A DNA stretch of 64,000 nucleotides, from NCBI GenBank assembly GCA_026874595.1, contig CM049316.1:66195176-66259175 (forward strand). The letters run 5' to 3'. A program made the position numbers and the translations under genes. This stretch comes from Sipunculus nudus (lineage: Eukaryota > Annelida > Sipuncula > Golfingiida > Sipunculidae). Positions 11,501 to 20,730 of this stretch are shown here, one piece after another. The notes beneath the pieces were generated by a model, which was given only the letters and a program-made list of their open reading frames with translations, was not told the origin of the DNA and made no database searches. Each line of letters opens with the position of its first letter. The first letter of the stretch is position 1.

Positions 11501-14500
11501 CCGGAAACAGGTGGCGCCACCTGTTATTCTTTTACTTGTTTTGTGCCGTTTAATACCCCATCATTGCCATTTATCAGTACTGTGAGCATTATAAGTCAAA
11601 AACTAATGGACAAATTTCTTTCATATTATGCATATACATGGATATGGGTTATAGGATAATGTTTATTTGAATAGGGGTCATGACCTTTCCAATGAGTGGC
11701 CTTGACCTTGAATATTGCCATATATGGTGAAAATCACACAAAATCATTAATTTCTCAATAAGGGATGCATTGATTGGTCCAAAAATCAACTTGAACGAAG
11801 ATCTTGGATAGTGTTGTCATGTACGGGAAACAGGTGGTGCCACCTGTTATTCTTTTACTTGTTTTCGTGCCGTTTAATACCCCATCATTGCCACTTAACA
11901 GTACTGTGAGCATTATAAGTCAAAAACTAATGGACAGATTTCTTGCATATACATAGACATGGGTTAGGGGATGATGTATATTGAAATTTGGATCATGACC
12001 TTTCTATGAGAATGACCTTTTCTATGAGTGTGGTCTGATATTAATTGTTGCTGAAGATGGGGGGCCTATTCTTAAAGGGGGGGTGATTAATTGTCTGGCG
12101 ATACTATGGAACCTGCGGTGCCAAGGAATATCTAGTTTAAATTGGGGTCATGACCTTTCCTTTGAGTGTGGCCTTGATCTTGAATATTGCCATATATGGT
12201 GAAAATCACACACCTGTTATGATATCTCCAGTGTTGATAGCCATATGGATTTCAAACATGACTTATGTATGGCCCACTACTAAAGTAAGAACCCTATAGG
12301 TTCTAGGGTCATGAGGTCAAAGGTCAAGGTCACTGGACTGGCATCTTAAAAGATACTTTGGATGCATTTTAAGCCAAACTTTCATTTCAGGTCTTCCATC
12401 TTGAATATATAGCTCACTTGCCAATAGTGGATGATCCATATCAATTGTGGGGTCACTAGGCCAAAGGTCAAGGCCACTGGAGCTATCTGTCCAAAAATTA
12501 GTTTCTGGATGATAATTCCTGCTTTTATTGGTGTATTGATTTCAAACTTGACTTCTATATGTCCCATTGAAAAGCAAAACTCCAATTGATTTTGGGGTCT
12601 CGAGGTCAAAGGTCAAGGTCACAGGACACATCTTTAAAAAGATTGTGGATGCATTTTCAGCCAAACATTTCATCTCAGACCTTTCATCTTGCACACAGAG
12701 TTCATCTACCAATAGAGGAAGACCCCTATCAATTTTGAGGTCACAAGGTCAAAGGTGACGGTCACAGGAGCCATCTGTCCTAAAATTAGTTTCTGGATGA
12801 TAATTCCTTCTTTTATTGATGTATGGATTTCAAACTTGACTTGTATTTGACCCATTGGAAAAGCAAGACCAGAACTGATTTTGGAGTCATGAGGTCAAAG
12901 GTCAAGGTCACAGGAAACCTCTTAAAAAAGATTGTGGATGCATTTTCAGCCAAACAATTAATCTCAGATCTTTCATCTTGCACATATATTTCACCTGCCA
13001 AGAGTGGAAGACCCCTATCAATTTTGAGGTCACAAGGTCAAAGGTGAAGGTCACAGGAGCCATCTGTCCAAAAATTAGTTTCTGGATGATAATTCCTGCT
13101 TTATTGATGTATAGATTTCAAACTTGACTTGTATATGTCCCATTGGAAAAGCAAGACCCGAATTGATTTTGGGGTCATGAGGTCAAAGGTCAAGGTCACA
13201 GGACATCTTTAAAAAGATTAAGGTCACAGGACCAACATCTTCAACAAGATTGTGGATTGATAGATGGAAGAAACAATAAATATGCCAAGTGTCAGTATAT
13301 GCTGCTAAAAATTGGGGCCTATTCTTAAAGGGGGGAGGGGCTACTATGTCTGGGGATACTCTGGCACCTACGGTGCCAAGAAATGTCTAGTTTTCCTGTG
13401 GCGTCCATCCGTAAAAAATTGCCTATATATCAGGAGTGGTTCAAGGTATTGGTCTGAAATTTGCTGTGTCCATCCATCTTGGAAAATTTTCTTGTAAACC
13501 AGACAGGTGGCACCACCTACCTTCCTGTTTCTGTAGAATAAATTAATGCTCTTTTCTTAGGAATGGTGTGCCTTATTGGCCTGAAATTGTTCATGTCCAT
13601 AGATCTTGGCTTGCTCCATCTTGTACTCAAGACTGGTGGCACATCTGCATTCATTTTCCTGTGGCGAACATACATACATGTGCTTTGGAGGAAAATTGCT
13701 CATATCTATGGAACTGTTCAAGACATTTGTCTGAAATTTGGTATGTCAATTTGTCTTGGAGAGTTTTCTCGTAAACCAGACATTTCTAAGGACTCTTCAC
13801 AAAATTCATGATTTTTTGGCACTCTGGCAGTCATCTTTCTCTTTGTTCAACATTCCTTGAATTCACCTGAGCATCATGGCCCATGGGCCACTAGTTTTCT
13901 TTAAAATAAATGTGTTCCTGACAAAATATTACCTTGAAACCATTTGCTTACTCCTGTAAATGAGTGTTAAAAACAGTGGACCAGGCACAATCACAGCTGA
14001 CAACATAAGCACAATGCGACACAACATGTCTCAATCAGGAGTTGCCCCAACTGACTTGGCCCAAAAAATAAAATACAGTGTTCCTGCTGACTGAAAACCA
14101 TGTGTTGCAGATCAAAATCGGACCTCTGGTCACATGGTCCACATACACATGTGGAGTGTGTTTACCAACATGCAGAGCCATAACAAGGAGTTAAACAGCC
14201 GTAGCGAGGTACTGAGACTGTGTGCTGGGATGGTTTTACTGTGAAACTGTTGTATAGAGCAAAACTGAACTGATAGCGTGAAAAAAAATCAACATTATAT
14301 TGCTCCTGATTATGGATTCGTGTCATGATCTAACTGCCGTCTGGGCTAAGACTCCTGGACAAAGTCTTTACCACAAGGAAGGGCTATCTCCACCCAGGAG
14401 TGAATAGGTACTGATCAAACATGGATGTCAGGCAAATGTAGAACGAATAGCCTTCTAGCGCCTGATATGGCTGATTTGGTTGTATGCTCCCCAGGGAGCC

Positions 14501-17500
14501 GAGAAAAGCTACAGGAATGAACAAGCCTGATAGACAAGGAAGGCAAAGTATAAAGTGGGATGAGACTGACATCGTCGGTGATATCAGACTACACCTTTAC
14601 CTTTCACATATGAAAGAACATATCTCCAAAAGCCTTTATAAAATTTTAATTTCCATTTTTAGGCTGAGGCTGATACTAGCAAGGTCAGCTACTGCGTACC
14701 TGGGTCAGATGCAACACTTATCATTCAAATTAGCTTATCAAGAATTTCTTGTCTACAGCAAACCTGTATCTGTAATTTAATGCACTGCTTAGTGATGGTG
14801 GGTATGGAATAGGGCTTGGTATTGTCTACAATTTTCATATTTAAATATATTGCGTTATTTGGTGGCGTATATAATACAATATTTTCATTATATCAGTTAA
14901 TAGGAAATAAATGTATTTTTCATCATGAAAATACATGCAGATCAGTTAATTTTCCATTGGATATATAGCATAAGTACTCAGTAAAGTATTAAGTAAATTG
15001 CTTGTTGACAGCATTCAATGAAACATTTAAAATCAAAGTTTTCTTTAGGCATAGGCTTTTCTTGTGTAAACTTGGCAATATGAGAATCCTCGACTGTCGT
15101 TTCATACCCAGAGGGATAGACACAATCGTAGCAGCGGCTGCCGTTCTTGATAAATGAAATCATTCACTGGACACTTGATCTTGCTGGTGGTATAAAGAGA
15201 CAATATTAACATGTTATTAAAATTATTATGACCGTGTTCAATAAGTCATGGACTGACTAATAAGTCATGGAGCAGACCTTCGTATTTCCACGGACTAACC
15301 TTAGATCATATGGTCTATTGAGCCTGCACCTGAACAGTTCCTACTAAATGGCCTGAAACTTGGTCTATAGACTTGGAAGTAGCTTTCACGTTCAGTCTTT
15401 TACTAATCCTAACACACTTAGAAGTCTTTTTTTTTAACAGAACACCTATGTTTACTGAAATAAATCAGATTCAATCACATTTGATAATATAAATAAAAAA
15501 ATATTGATATTTGAAATTAATATTGAAGTATGCAATATGGCCGTATCACAATACATCAATAATATCGCACACCCCTAAAATGGAATTAATTATGAGATCT
15601 TTCATCATGCTGCCCTGTATTTAGTTGTGGTTATTAAATTACTTCGAAATTACTTATGATGGCTTAATTATTTTTATGTTGCACACAGGTACATATATGT
15701 AATAGTATAGTCACAAAATGAAAACTCCATAGATACTTCCTTTTCCACAATATATGATGTCTAGATATACAGTTTTTCACCCCTTGTTCACAACTTTTTG
15801 TTCACAGCAACCACCACCAGGGCCTGTGCCGAGTACTTTGAATGTGACTATGGGTCAAGGTACTTCTGTCGTTGGGATCGCTGTGACGGTATAAAAGCCT
15901 GTCATGATGGGAAAGATGAAGAAGGGTGTCAAAATGGTGCTGGTAGGTCAAAAGGTCAAGATCATAAAAATGTCAAGGTCATGTTGTAGATCACATTAAT
16001 AAAATGATGATGTTACATACAAGAAAAAGAGGTTATTGGAATAAAAAAAGTCTTAAAAATGATCAGTTAAATTTAGCTGGGGAAAGGGAGAATTTAAGTA
16101 AAATATTCTTTGGTTTTCAGAAAGATATTTATGTCCAAACCAAGACATTGCATTAAAGAAACCCTGTTATTGAGGAATTATTAGTCTGAGATTCCAGGTT
16201 TCATGACAATATATTTGGTATATATGTTTTACAGGACCTAATTTATATTTACAAAGTTGCATGATACATATGCCCACAGACAAAAGGTCCAATCTATAAC
16301 ATTGATTGCGTACATTATGCATGCAGCATATGCCCACAGGCTCAATCTCCTAGATGTAAAATTGACATTCAGAATGTGAATGCATTATATTAATCATATA
16401 TGTAAAATATATGATTAATCCTCCCTTCACTTTTAGCCCCACTTAAACCCAAGATAATGCAAAGTCCACATGAGATTTGATTAAAGGAGCCCATTCACCT
16501 ACCTGTTAAAAAAGAATTTTATGTTATTTCTGGCTTTCTCTGTGTATAAATTAATGATCTAAGGATACGTTTGGTTGTGAAAAGTTCTCATACAAGGCCT
16601 TCATGAAGGGTGTTTGTACTTTTTAAAAAACAACATGTTTGTTAACAATGCAATGTTGACAAACAGGAAATATATGTAACCTAAGGTGGTAGGTTCCATA
16701 TATGCGGAGGTAGAAAGGTCACTTGTTGCAAAATGCCATTTGCAAAGCTCTAGCTCATCTGAATTGCTGCCAGATGCCCTAATTGAATTTGTTTTGATTA
16801 TTTTGGCAGGCCTCCACATATTATATACATTTTGATATAAACAAAACAAGCAGCCTATGAGTAATGTCCACATTTTCTGGCCTATATTTATAAAAGCTCC
16901 AAGGGATTACCTTTTTGTTTTTATAAAGATCAGATAGCTGATTGGCCCCTTTAATATTTCAGGGACTAACAACCCGGGCCAGGTAGACAGTGCTCACCCC
17001 ATCACCTGGAGTGTGTACATACCTATTGGACTGGCGTGTGTGACTGCGGCCATTGTTGTGTGTATGATCATCAGTTTCTGCACCCGCCGAAAACACCTCA
17101 TGCAGCGACAGAGGCAGATGCAGCAGCAGTGGTCAAGGCAGAGAGGAGGAGACTTCACTGGAGGTAAGGATGAAATTCGACCCTGTAAATTTATGTTGTT
17201 AATATATATATATATCTGAAAAGGTGTGCACTCTTCAGGCTTTATGGGAAGGATGTGCCCAATGGCTGTGTTTCACTCACAAATAAGTGCATCTTTTAGG
17301 GGTTCCTCCATGGTATGACCCAGCAGTGGAGTTGATGACACACCAAGGGCCCACAGGTGCAGTAGTCACCGGGCCTTGTTAACACTGCAATATAAAATCA
17401 GAGGAAACTTGTTCTACTGCCCTGTTACATAGTCTAACTCTGGAATAGAATTCTGCATATGAACATAATTAGTTATGCTAGCATTGAAAAAAACAGAGGC

Positions 17501-19187
17501 TGTTACCACCTACAAATATATATATAAATATATATATAATGAAAAAAGTTTTGGTATGGACCATGCCCCCTTTTATGTTTATCAAGCTTTCACAGATGGA
17601 AGCTTTTGGGGTAAGGGTGAAATAGGTCTATATATTTTTGCTATATGTAGTTAACATATCAATCAGTAAATAGCTGTTGTAGAGACCATGCTGCCATAGA
17701 TGCTAGTGCAAACTTTCTGCTGAAAGCATATTAGCATTGTTTTTTCATTGATTTTATATTATCTTAAGAGAGATTTAGACTATTGATGTCTGATATGCTA
17801 TGAACTGCACAATAGTGGAGACTATCTGAAAGACGACCTGTCTAGTAAGACCACCCTTGAGTGAACTGAAAGCATTCATATTTGTTATAATTAAACCATC
17901 CAATAAGACCACTTGTGCATTAAGACCACTTTTTGATAGTCCCACAGGTGTTCTAATTATCATGGTTTTACTGTATATGTACCTGCTGTTGTACTTTCTA
18001 GTTTGATTATAAGAGATATCTTTTCAGATGGACCAGGTAACGCTCCAGGTATACACGCTTCTAGTGGTGATCTGTTTGTACACTGCCAAGCCCCGCCTTC
18101 ATATGAAGAAACCATGCTGAACTCTCCACCTGCTTACAGTCACCTGAACATGGTAATTAACTAATACTCAATTTCACTTCACCTGTACACCTACTTTTTC
18201 GTGATAATATTATACAAAGCACTAAAGCTTACCTTTATTTACCTCAAAGGTAAATTTGACTAATATGGGTATTTATCTTACAGCAAAAAAATACTTTCCC
18301 ATCAAATAGGCCAAAATAGAAACCATTGACATAGACCTTCAGCTTGAAATAGTCCTTATTTTTCCTTAAATTTGGGGGAGGCCCACAGGGAGGTGAGACA
18401 TGCATCTGTTTAACTCATTGTAGTTTTAATTATGTTTGTGCCATGATGATATTTCTGTTGATAGTTTACCATGTGCATCATGAGATTCATTTATCTTTCA
18501 TTCTTTCAGGGATTCAGCCATATTGAACCAATATTTCAACCACTTCAGCCTCCACCATACTCATCTCCTAGGAACGAAAGGAGGTTTGTCCCTGTCATGA
18601 CGGGGACTGATTTTCCTCCGTGTCCCCCTCCCAGAGGAGTGCAATCCACGCCTGGGCAGGAACCCCCATCATGTGATCCACCACACCGGCCAAATGAACG
18701 ATATGACACGGAAACTTCACATACTCGTAGGACAAGGAGTGAAGGTAGTGAATCTCCTGGGCAGGGTATTGATAATCCAACATTTGAGACAGACAGCCCC
18801 ACACGGAGGCCTCCTGCCCCACAGAACATTATAGGGACAGCAGATATAGGGATGTGTGTGTCTACCATACCTGGAGGCATGCCTCAGCTGGGGCGTACAA
18901 ATTCATATCGTTCCGCGGTACACAGTACTAAAGTCCAACAAAGTGCTGCCAATGTAAACTCTGGGAGCAGTGAGGTTACTCCAGGTGGAAGCAAAGACTG
19001 TGATCAAGTGAGTAGCGTCGTCGATTGCTCTCCCCACCTGAACCAGTTATCACCGAGACAGCCTTGCTCAGTTAAAACAGTAACTGGCTCAGCACTGCAG
19101 CAGCCAGACACTGAGACAACTGACCAGAATGGTGGCCTTTCTACAATAACAGGTCCCATAAATGATGCAGGATCATCATTCGTGTGA
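2352..19187 (+). CDS. Gene 1: CUB-CUB-LDLa-LDLa single-pass receptor (5' partial)
   Basis: Nine exons join in one frame: 2352-2520, 4926-4955, 5819-5983, 7214-7399, 8357-8473, 15808-15942, 16963-17163, 18028-18152 and 18510-19187. All have AG acceptors and GT donors, and phases match throughout (mostly phase 1, the usual phase for shuffled extracellular modules). The visible product is 601 residues: the end of CUB1, a short linker, CUB2, two LDL-receptor class A repeats with six cysteines each, a transmembrane helix near visible residues 285-307 followed by a CTRRKH stop-transfer, and a ~290-residue tail with PPSY, PPAY and PPPY. CUB plus LDLa plus TM resembles LRP3/LRP10/LRP12 and NETO proteins. 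PPxY tails recruit WW domains of NEDD4-type ubiquitin ligases (known for LDLRAD3). Probable role: endocytic or co-receptor protein at the plasma membrane. The signal peptide and CUB1 start lie upstream of the window or were missed. The exact orthologue is not determined. Confidence 0.88.
3271..4696 (+). mobile_element. TATGCCCC-family hairpin-ended element with ~178-bp tandem repeats
   Basis: It begins right after a T-run with a hairpin (ATGCCCCCGCCAC-AAA-GTGGCCGGGGCAT, 3272-3300). At least four units of ~176-181 bp follow, marked by GCCTGCAGATATTGGCCTGA (near 3370, 3549, 3727, 3905, and one more near 4506). It ends with GCCCC-AGGC-GGGGGC and then ATCTAG at 4696 before TTTA. A fragment of another family is inserted at about 4071-4330. 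It lies in the gene 1 intron before the microexon. Confidence 0.65.
4071..4330 (+). repeat. Fragment of AGCCCTCAG-family element
   Basis: AGCCCTCAGCTCATAGGCTG, then TGTCCGTC repeats, TTTACCTTGTGAGCGGGATA and GAAGATGGGTGACCTTGACC. It matches 31534-31750 and is inserted within the 3271-4696 element. Confidence 0.65.
4926..4955 (+). CDS. Gene 1 microexon (30 nt), inter-CUB linker
   Basis: A 30-nt exon between TTCTTCCAG and a strong GTAAGT donor. With phase 1 on both sides it reads [10 protein letters not shown] and joins exactly to the TCGAFHR start of CUB2. Phase continuity plus two strong splice sites is the evidence; length alone would not support it. Confidence 0.7.
5819..5983 (+). CDS. Gene 1 exon: N-terminal half of CUB domain 2
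   Basis: Encodes [20 protein letters not shown] and continues to [10 protein letters not shown]. The acceptor is TGTTGCAG and the donor CTG|GTAAGA; both boundaries are phase 1. Three cysteines lie in this half. The pattern C-G...GGSISLD...C-x(8)-C-x-W resembles the first strands of a CUB domain, with an unusual insertion before the C-x-W strand. Confidence 0.85.
5984..7213. other. Gene 1 intron, no recognised element
   Basis: AT-rich intron between the two CUB2 exons. Some short GTTCTGCCTCAT-type duplications lie near 6590-6650. No coding signal or mobile element was recognised. Confidence 0.5.
7214..7399 (+). CDS. Gene 1 exon: C-terminal half of CUB domain 2
   Basis: The acceptor is CTATTTCAG and the donor CCAG|GTAATA; phase 1 to phase 1. 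It encodes WGSLEVRKG...[26 protein letters not shown]. The ALYLRLRG...FFASFASYR stretch is the typical closing part of a CUB domain and carries the fourth cysteine. Confidence 0.83.
7421..7863. mobile_element. hAT-like MITE copy A
   Basis: Homologous over its length to 43223-43674: GAATTGTGAG(G/A)GCC, CACCA, GATTTAGGGC, CAAACTGCTCC, TCAAATTTGAGAGCTCA. The ends (TAGG...GTGA and CACACCTCTA) are compatible with hAT-type termini. It starts only ~22 bp after the gene 1 donor at 7400. Confidence 0.55.
8357..8473 (+). CDS. Gene 1 exon: LDL-receptor class A repeat 1
   Basis: One complete LDLa module on one phase 1-1 exon. Six cysteines occur in the order [35 protein letters not shown]. The DG...DNSDE residues are the calcium-binding acidic cluster. 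The acceptor is TTCTTACAG and the donor ACAG|GTAGAG. Confidence 0.93.
9386..12135 (+). mobile_element. Helentron-like element with tandem array, copy 1
   Basis: Two successive 5' ends are seen: 9386 (GTATCCCCAGAC...GGGGGATAC) and 9865 (GTATCGCCAGACA-TA-GTCTGGAGATAC). The 3' end is TGTCTGGCGATAC (12092-12104), a degenerate GGCACC-type hairpin and CTAG at 12132-12135. The 9865-9877 arm is the exact reverse complement of 12092-12104. Inside are tandem units alternating ~323 and ~338 bp, marked by GGTGGCGCCACC at 10187, 10513, 10851, 11173 and 11510. A 661-bp higher-order copy is almost identical (10484 and 11145 open frames). No transposase was seen, so the element is non-autonomous. Confidence 0.65.
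12230..13215 (+). repeat. ~289-bp tandem repeat with AGGTCA triplets
   Basis: Exact AGGTCA-A-AGGTCA-AGGTCA occurs at 12314, 12603, 12892 and 13180 (spacing 289, 289, 288). Each period also carries a weaker copy about halfway (12746, 13034). Between them are repeats of TTTCAAACTTGACTTGTAT, GATTGTGGATGCATTTTCAG and TTAGTTTCTGGATGATAATT. Confidence 0.8.
13300..13390 (+). repeat. Hairpin + CTAG 3' end copy
   Basis: GGGGCCTATTCTTAAAGGGG, TGTCTGGGGATAC, GGCACC-TAC-GGTGCC (13363-13377), then CTAG at 13387-13390. It matches the ends at 2023, 12135 and 37457. Confidence 0.65.
13920..14295. repeat. Dispersed repeat, homologous to 62425-63015
   Basis: Shared: TTACTCCT...AGT(G/A)TTAAAAA(C/T)AGTGGAC, GACTTGGCC(C)AAAAAAT, GTTCCTG(C/T)TG(A/G)CTGAAA, TGTGTTTACCAACA, GGTACTGAGACTGTGTGCTG and AGCAAAACTGAACTGATAG. 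Class unknown. Confidence 0.65.
14811..15579. mobile_element. Possible hAT-like element
   Basis: It begins TAGGGCTTGGTATTG and ends ATATCGCACACCCCTA. These ends are the TAGGG(C/G)TG-type inverted termini of hAT elements. The body is AT-rich with no transposase, and the target duplication is unclear. A similar start (AGGGCTGGGTATTGAT) is at 34197. Confidence 0.35.
15808..15942 (+). CDS. Gene 1 exon: LDL-receptor class A repeat 2
   Basis: The second complete six-cysteine LDLa module on a phase 1-1 exon, with [35 protein letters not shown]. The acidic calcium site is kept (DGKDEE). It follows a 7.3-kb intron crowded with repeats. Confidence 0.92.
16485..16950. mobile_element. TTAA-flanked MITE, copy A, abutting the gene 1 TM exon
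   Basis: Flanked by TTAA (16481-16484 and 16951-16954, allowing a 1-nt shift in the T-run). Ends AGGAGCC...GGCCCCT are near-perfect inverted repeats. About 450 bp, homologous to 42320-42769. TTAA targets suggest a piggyBac-type MITE. The right end is 8 nt from the exon at 16963. Confidence 0.6.
16963..17163 (+). CDS. Gene 1 exon: juxtamembrane, transmembrane helix, start of tail
   Basis: Encodes [16 protein letters not shown], then the hydrophobic run [20 protein letters not shown] (about 23 residues including SFC), then basic TRRKH and a Gln/Arg-rich stretch. The order (short extracellular stalk, TM, basic stop-transfer) sets a type I topology. The acceptor TATTTCAG lies 8 nt beyond the end of a TTAA-flanked MITE (see 16485-16950). 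Confidence 0.9.
17224..17510. repeat. SINE-like repeat, copy A
   Basis: Shares CACACCAAGGG...CACAGGTG, AGTCACCGGGCCT(T/G)GTTAA, AGAGGAA(A/G), TGAATTCT/AGAATTCTGCA and AGCTAGCATT/TGCTAGCATTGAAAA with 34790-35060. It lacks the tRNA-like head seen in that copy. Confidence 0.5.
18028..18152 (+). CDS. Gene 1 exon: cytoplasmic tail with two PPxY motifs
   Basis: Encodes [20 protein letters not shown] and then [24 protein letters not shown] and PPAY are class I WW-domain ligands spaced 12 residues apart. The acceptor is CTTTTCAG and the donor ATG|GTAATT; phase 1 to phase 0. Confidence 0.88.
18510..19187 (+). CDS. Gene 1 terminal exon: proline-rich tail and stop
   Basis: A 225-codon terminal exon ending in TGA at 19185-19187. 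It begins [20 protein letters not shown], giving a third PPxY (PPPY). An NPTF near IDNPTFETD is NPxF-like, a possible endocytic or PTB site. The rest is a low-complexity Ser/Pro/Thr-rich, probably disordered tail. The acceptor TTCTTTCAG sets the start; the open frame upstream to 18471 is intron. Antisense open frames at 18545-18880 are shadows. Confidence 0.9.
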   Translation, partial: GFSHIEPIFQPLQPPPYSSPRNERRFVPVMTGTDFPPCPPPRGVQSTPGQEPPSCDPPHRPNERYDTETSHTRRTRSEGSESPGQGIDNPTFETDSPTRRPPAPQNIIGTADIGMCVSTIPGGMPQLGRTNSYRSAVHSTKVQQSAANVNSGSSEVTPGGSKDCDQVSSVVDCSPHLNQLSPRQPCSVKTVTGSALQQPDTETTDQNGGLSTITGPINDAGSSFV

Positions 19188-19260
19188 CCATTTTCATTTA
19201 ATTATGTATAACTACTCTTGGATGAAAATTTACATGCGTGAAAGTTTATTTGGTGTCATT

Positions 19261-19570
19261 AGGCCAAAAAAATAAAAGGGTATTGTTCTCAGGCACTTTT
19301 TTCAGAAATCAATGCGGGCGGGCGGTATTTTATTTTTGACCTTTTTTTGTATGTTTCGATAAAATGTCATATGATCAGGGAAAAGCATGTAAATGACAGG
19401 TTTCTTCTTGCTTAACAGGCAAAAGCACTACATAACAAAGGTTATTGTATCGAAATTGTATTATTTTACCATTTTGAATGACAAAATCACAATAAAAATG
19501 TTTGATGCGGGGGGTTAAAATTGACGCGGGCGGTGCCTGAGAACCATACCTTTTATTTTTTTTGGCCTTA
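19261..19570. mobile_element. ~310-bp inverted-repeat MITE, copy A (gene 1 3' UTR/flank)
   Basis: It lies 73 bp after the stop codon. The ends (AGGCCAAAAAAATAAAAGGG...TGTTCTCAGGCAC and its inverse at 19530-19570) pair over ~36 bp with few mismatches. Flanking TCATT occurs at 19256-19260 and 19571-19575, a possible target duplication. A second copy is at 32934-33248. Confidence 0.75.
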
Positions 19571-19679
19571 TCATTTAGAATCAGTGAAGGACTGCAAAAT
19601 TGCCTTTTTTAAGGATCAAGTCCAGGAAATTATTCAGGATCTTTCATCTGTGTAAAAACTCTAATATATATATATAAAT

Positions 19680-20730
19680 ATTTACTGTTAAAGAACTGTT
19701 TTTGCTACTCACTTTGGGTGCCATTGCAAAGAACTCTTCAGTGTTGCTACTCATTTAAGAGTACCATTCACATGTGTATATCATATGTAACCTTATTCAG
19801 CTGTCATTGTACACTGCTCAAGATAGTGCAAGTATTCACTTAGGAGTGTCATTGTCCACTCTTCACTATCTGTGCATCTGCTCATTATGAAGTGTGATTT
19901 TTTTTTTATACTCATCTGTAAAACTACTCACTGAGAGGTTTCATTTTCTGTCATTTTCTGTGTAACTACTCATGATGAAGTATGATTTTCTGTCACTCAT
20001 CATCTGTTCAACTACTCACTGGGAAGTGTTATTTCCTGCTGCTCTAGATCTGTACAGCTACACCCTGATTCCATTGTTTATCATATATGTTTTACTGATA
20101 AGATCTGAGAAGTGTCCTTATCAAATTTACATTACGTGTACAAGTTCTCATTGAGATATTTCATTGTCCATTGTTATCACTGGCCACTCTTCACCATCTG
20201 TGTAACTACTCACTGAAGAGTGTCATTGTCTGTTTTACATTAATTGTGTAACTACTCATTAAAATTGATCTGTGTAACTAATCATCAAGATTTATCATTG
20301 TCCACTTCAGCCATTGCTCACTGTATGTTATTCATGTAAGCATTCACAGAGAACTCTTTTGTCCACTCTTCATTATCTGTTTAACTATTCACTGAGCAGC
20401 TTTCTTGTTTTTTTACATAATCTGTGTAACTGCTCACTGTTTATCATTAGTGTAAAATACTCACTGAGGGGGGTCAGTGTCCACTCTTCATCATCCATGT
20501 AACTACTCACTTTGGAAGTATCATTATCTGCTATTCATTATCAGCATCTAGCTACTCACTGAAAGTGTCATTTTCTGCTGCTCAACATATATTTCACTGC
20601 TCCATGATTCCTTCACTCATCATCTGTGCAATTACTCATTGTAACTATCATTGTCCACTGGCCATTACCTGTGTAACTACTACTTAAGAAATGATATTAT
20701 CCACTCTTCACCACATACTTGGGACTATTC
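19680..20730 (+). repeat. Diverged ~45-60-bp tandem repeat
   Basis: More than a dozen degenerate units of the kind GTGTAACTACTCACTGA-GAGTGTCATTGTCCACTCTTCACCATCT. It lies downstream of gene 1, possibly inside its 3' UTR. Short open frames in it are by-products. Confidence 0.75.

Larger units (their letters stand above)
8564..13894 (+). mobile_element. Composite AGCTCAGC-family element hosting nested arrays
   Basis: It starts AGCTCAGCTGAC after a T-run and ends with the hairpin GGCCCATGGGCC (13878-13889) followed by CTAG (13891-13894) and TTTT. The outer parts (8564-9380 and 13390-13894) share CTGAAATT(T/G)...CATGTCCATAGATCTTGG units. The middle holds the 9386-12135 array and the 12230-13260 tandem. 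The extent as one element is inference. Confidence 0.5.

Noticed and set aside
9386-12135. CRISPR-like regular repeat array
   Set aside because: Units are ~325-340 bp and directly tandem with no short repeat/spacer layout, in a eukaryotic genome.
18545-18880. 111-codon antisense open frame
   Set aside because: It lies opposite the gene 1 terminal exon and reads as a shadow of its proline-rich codons. No splice or family support.
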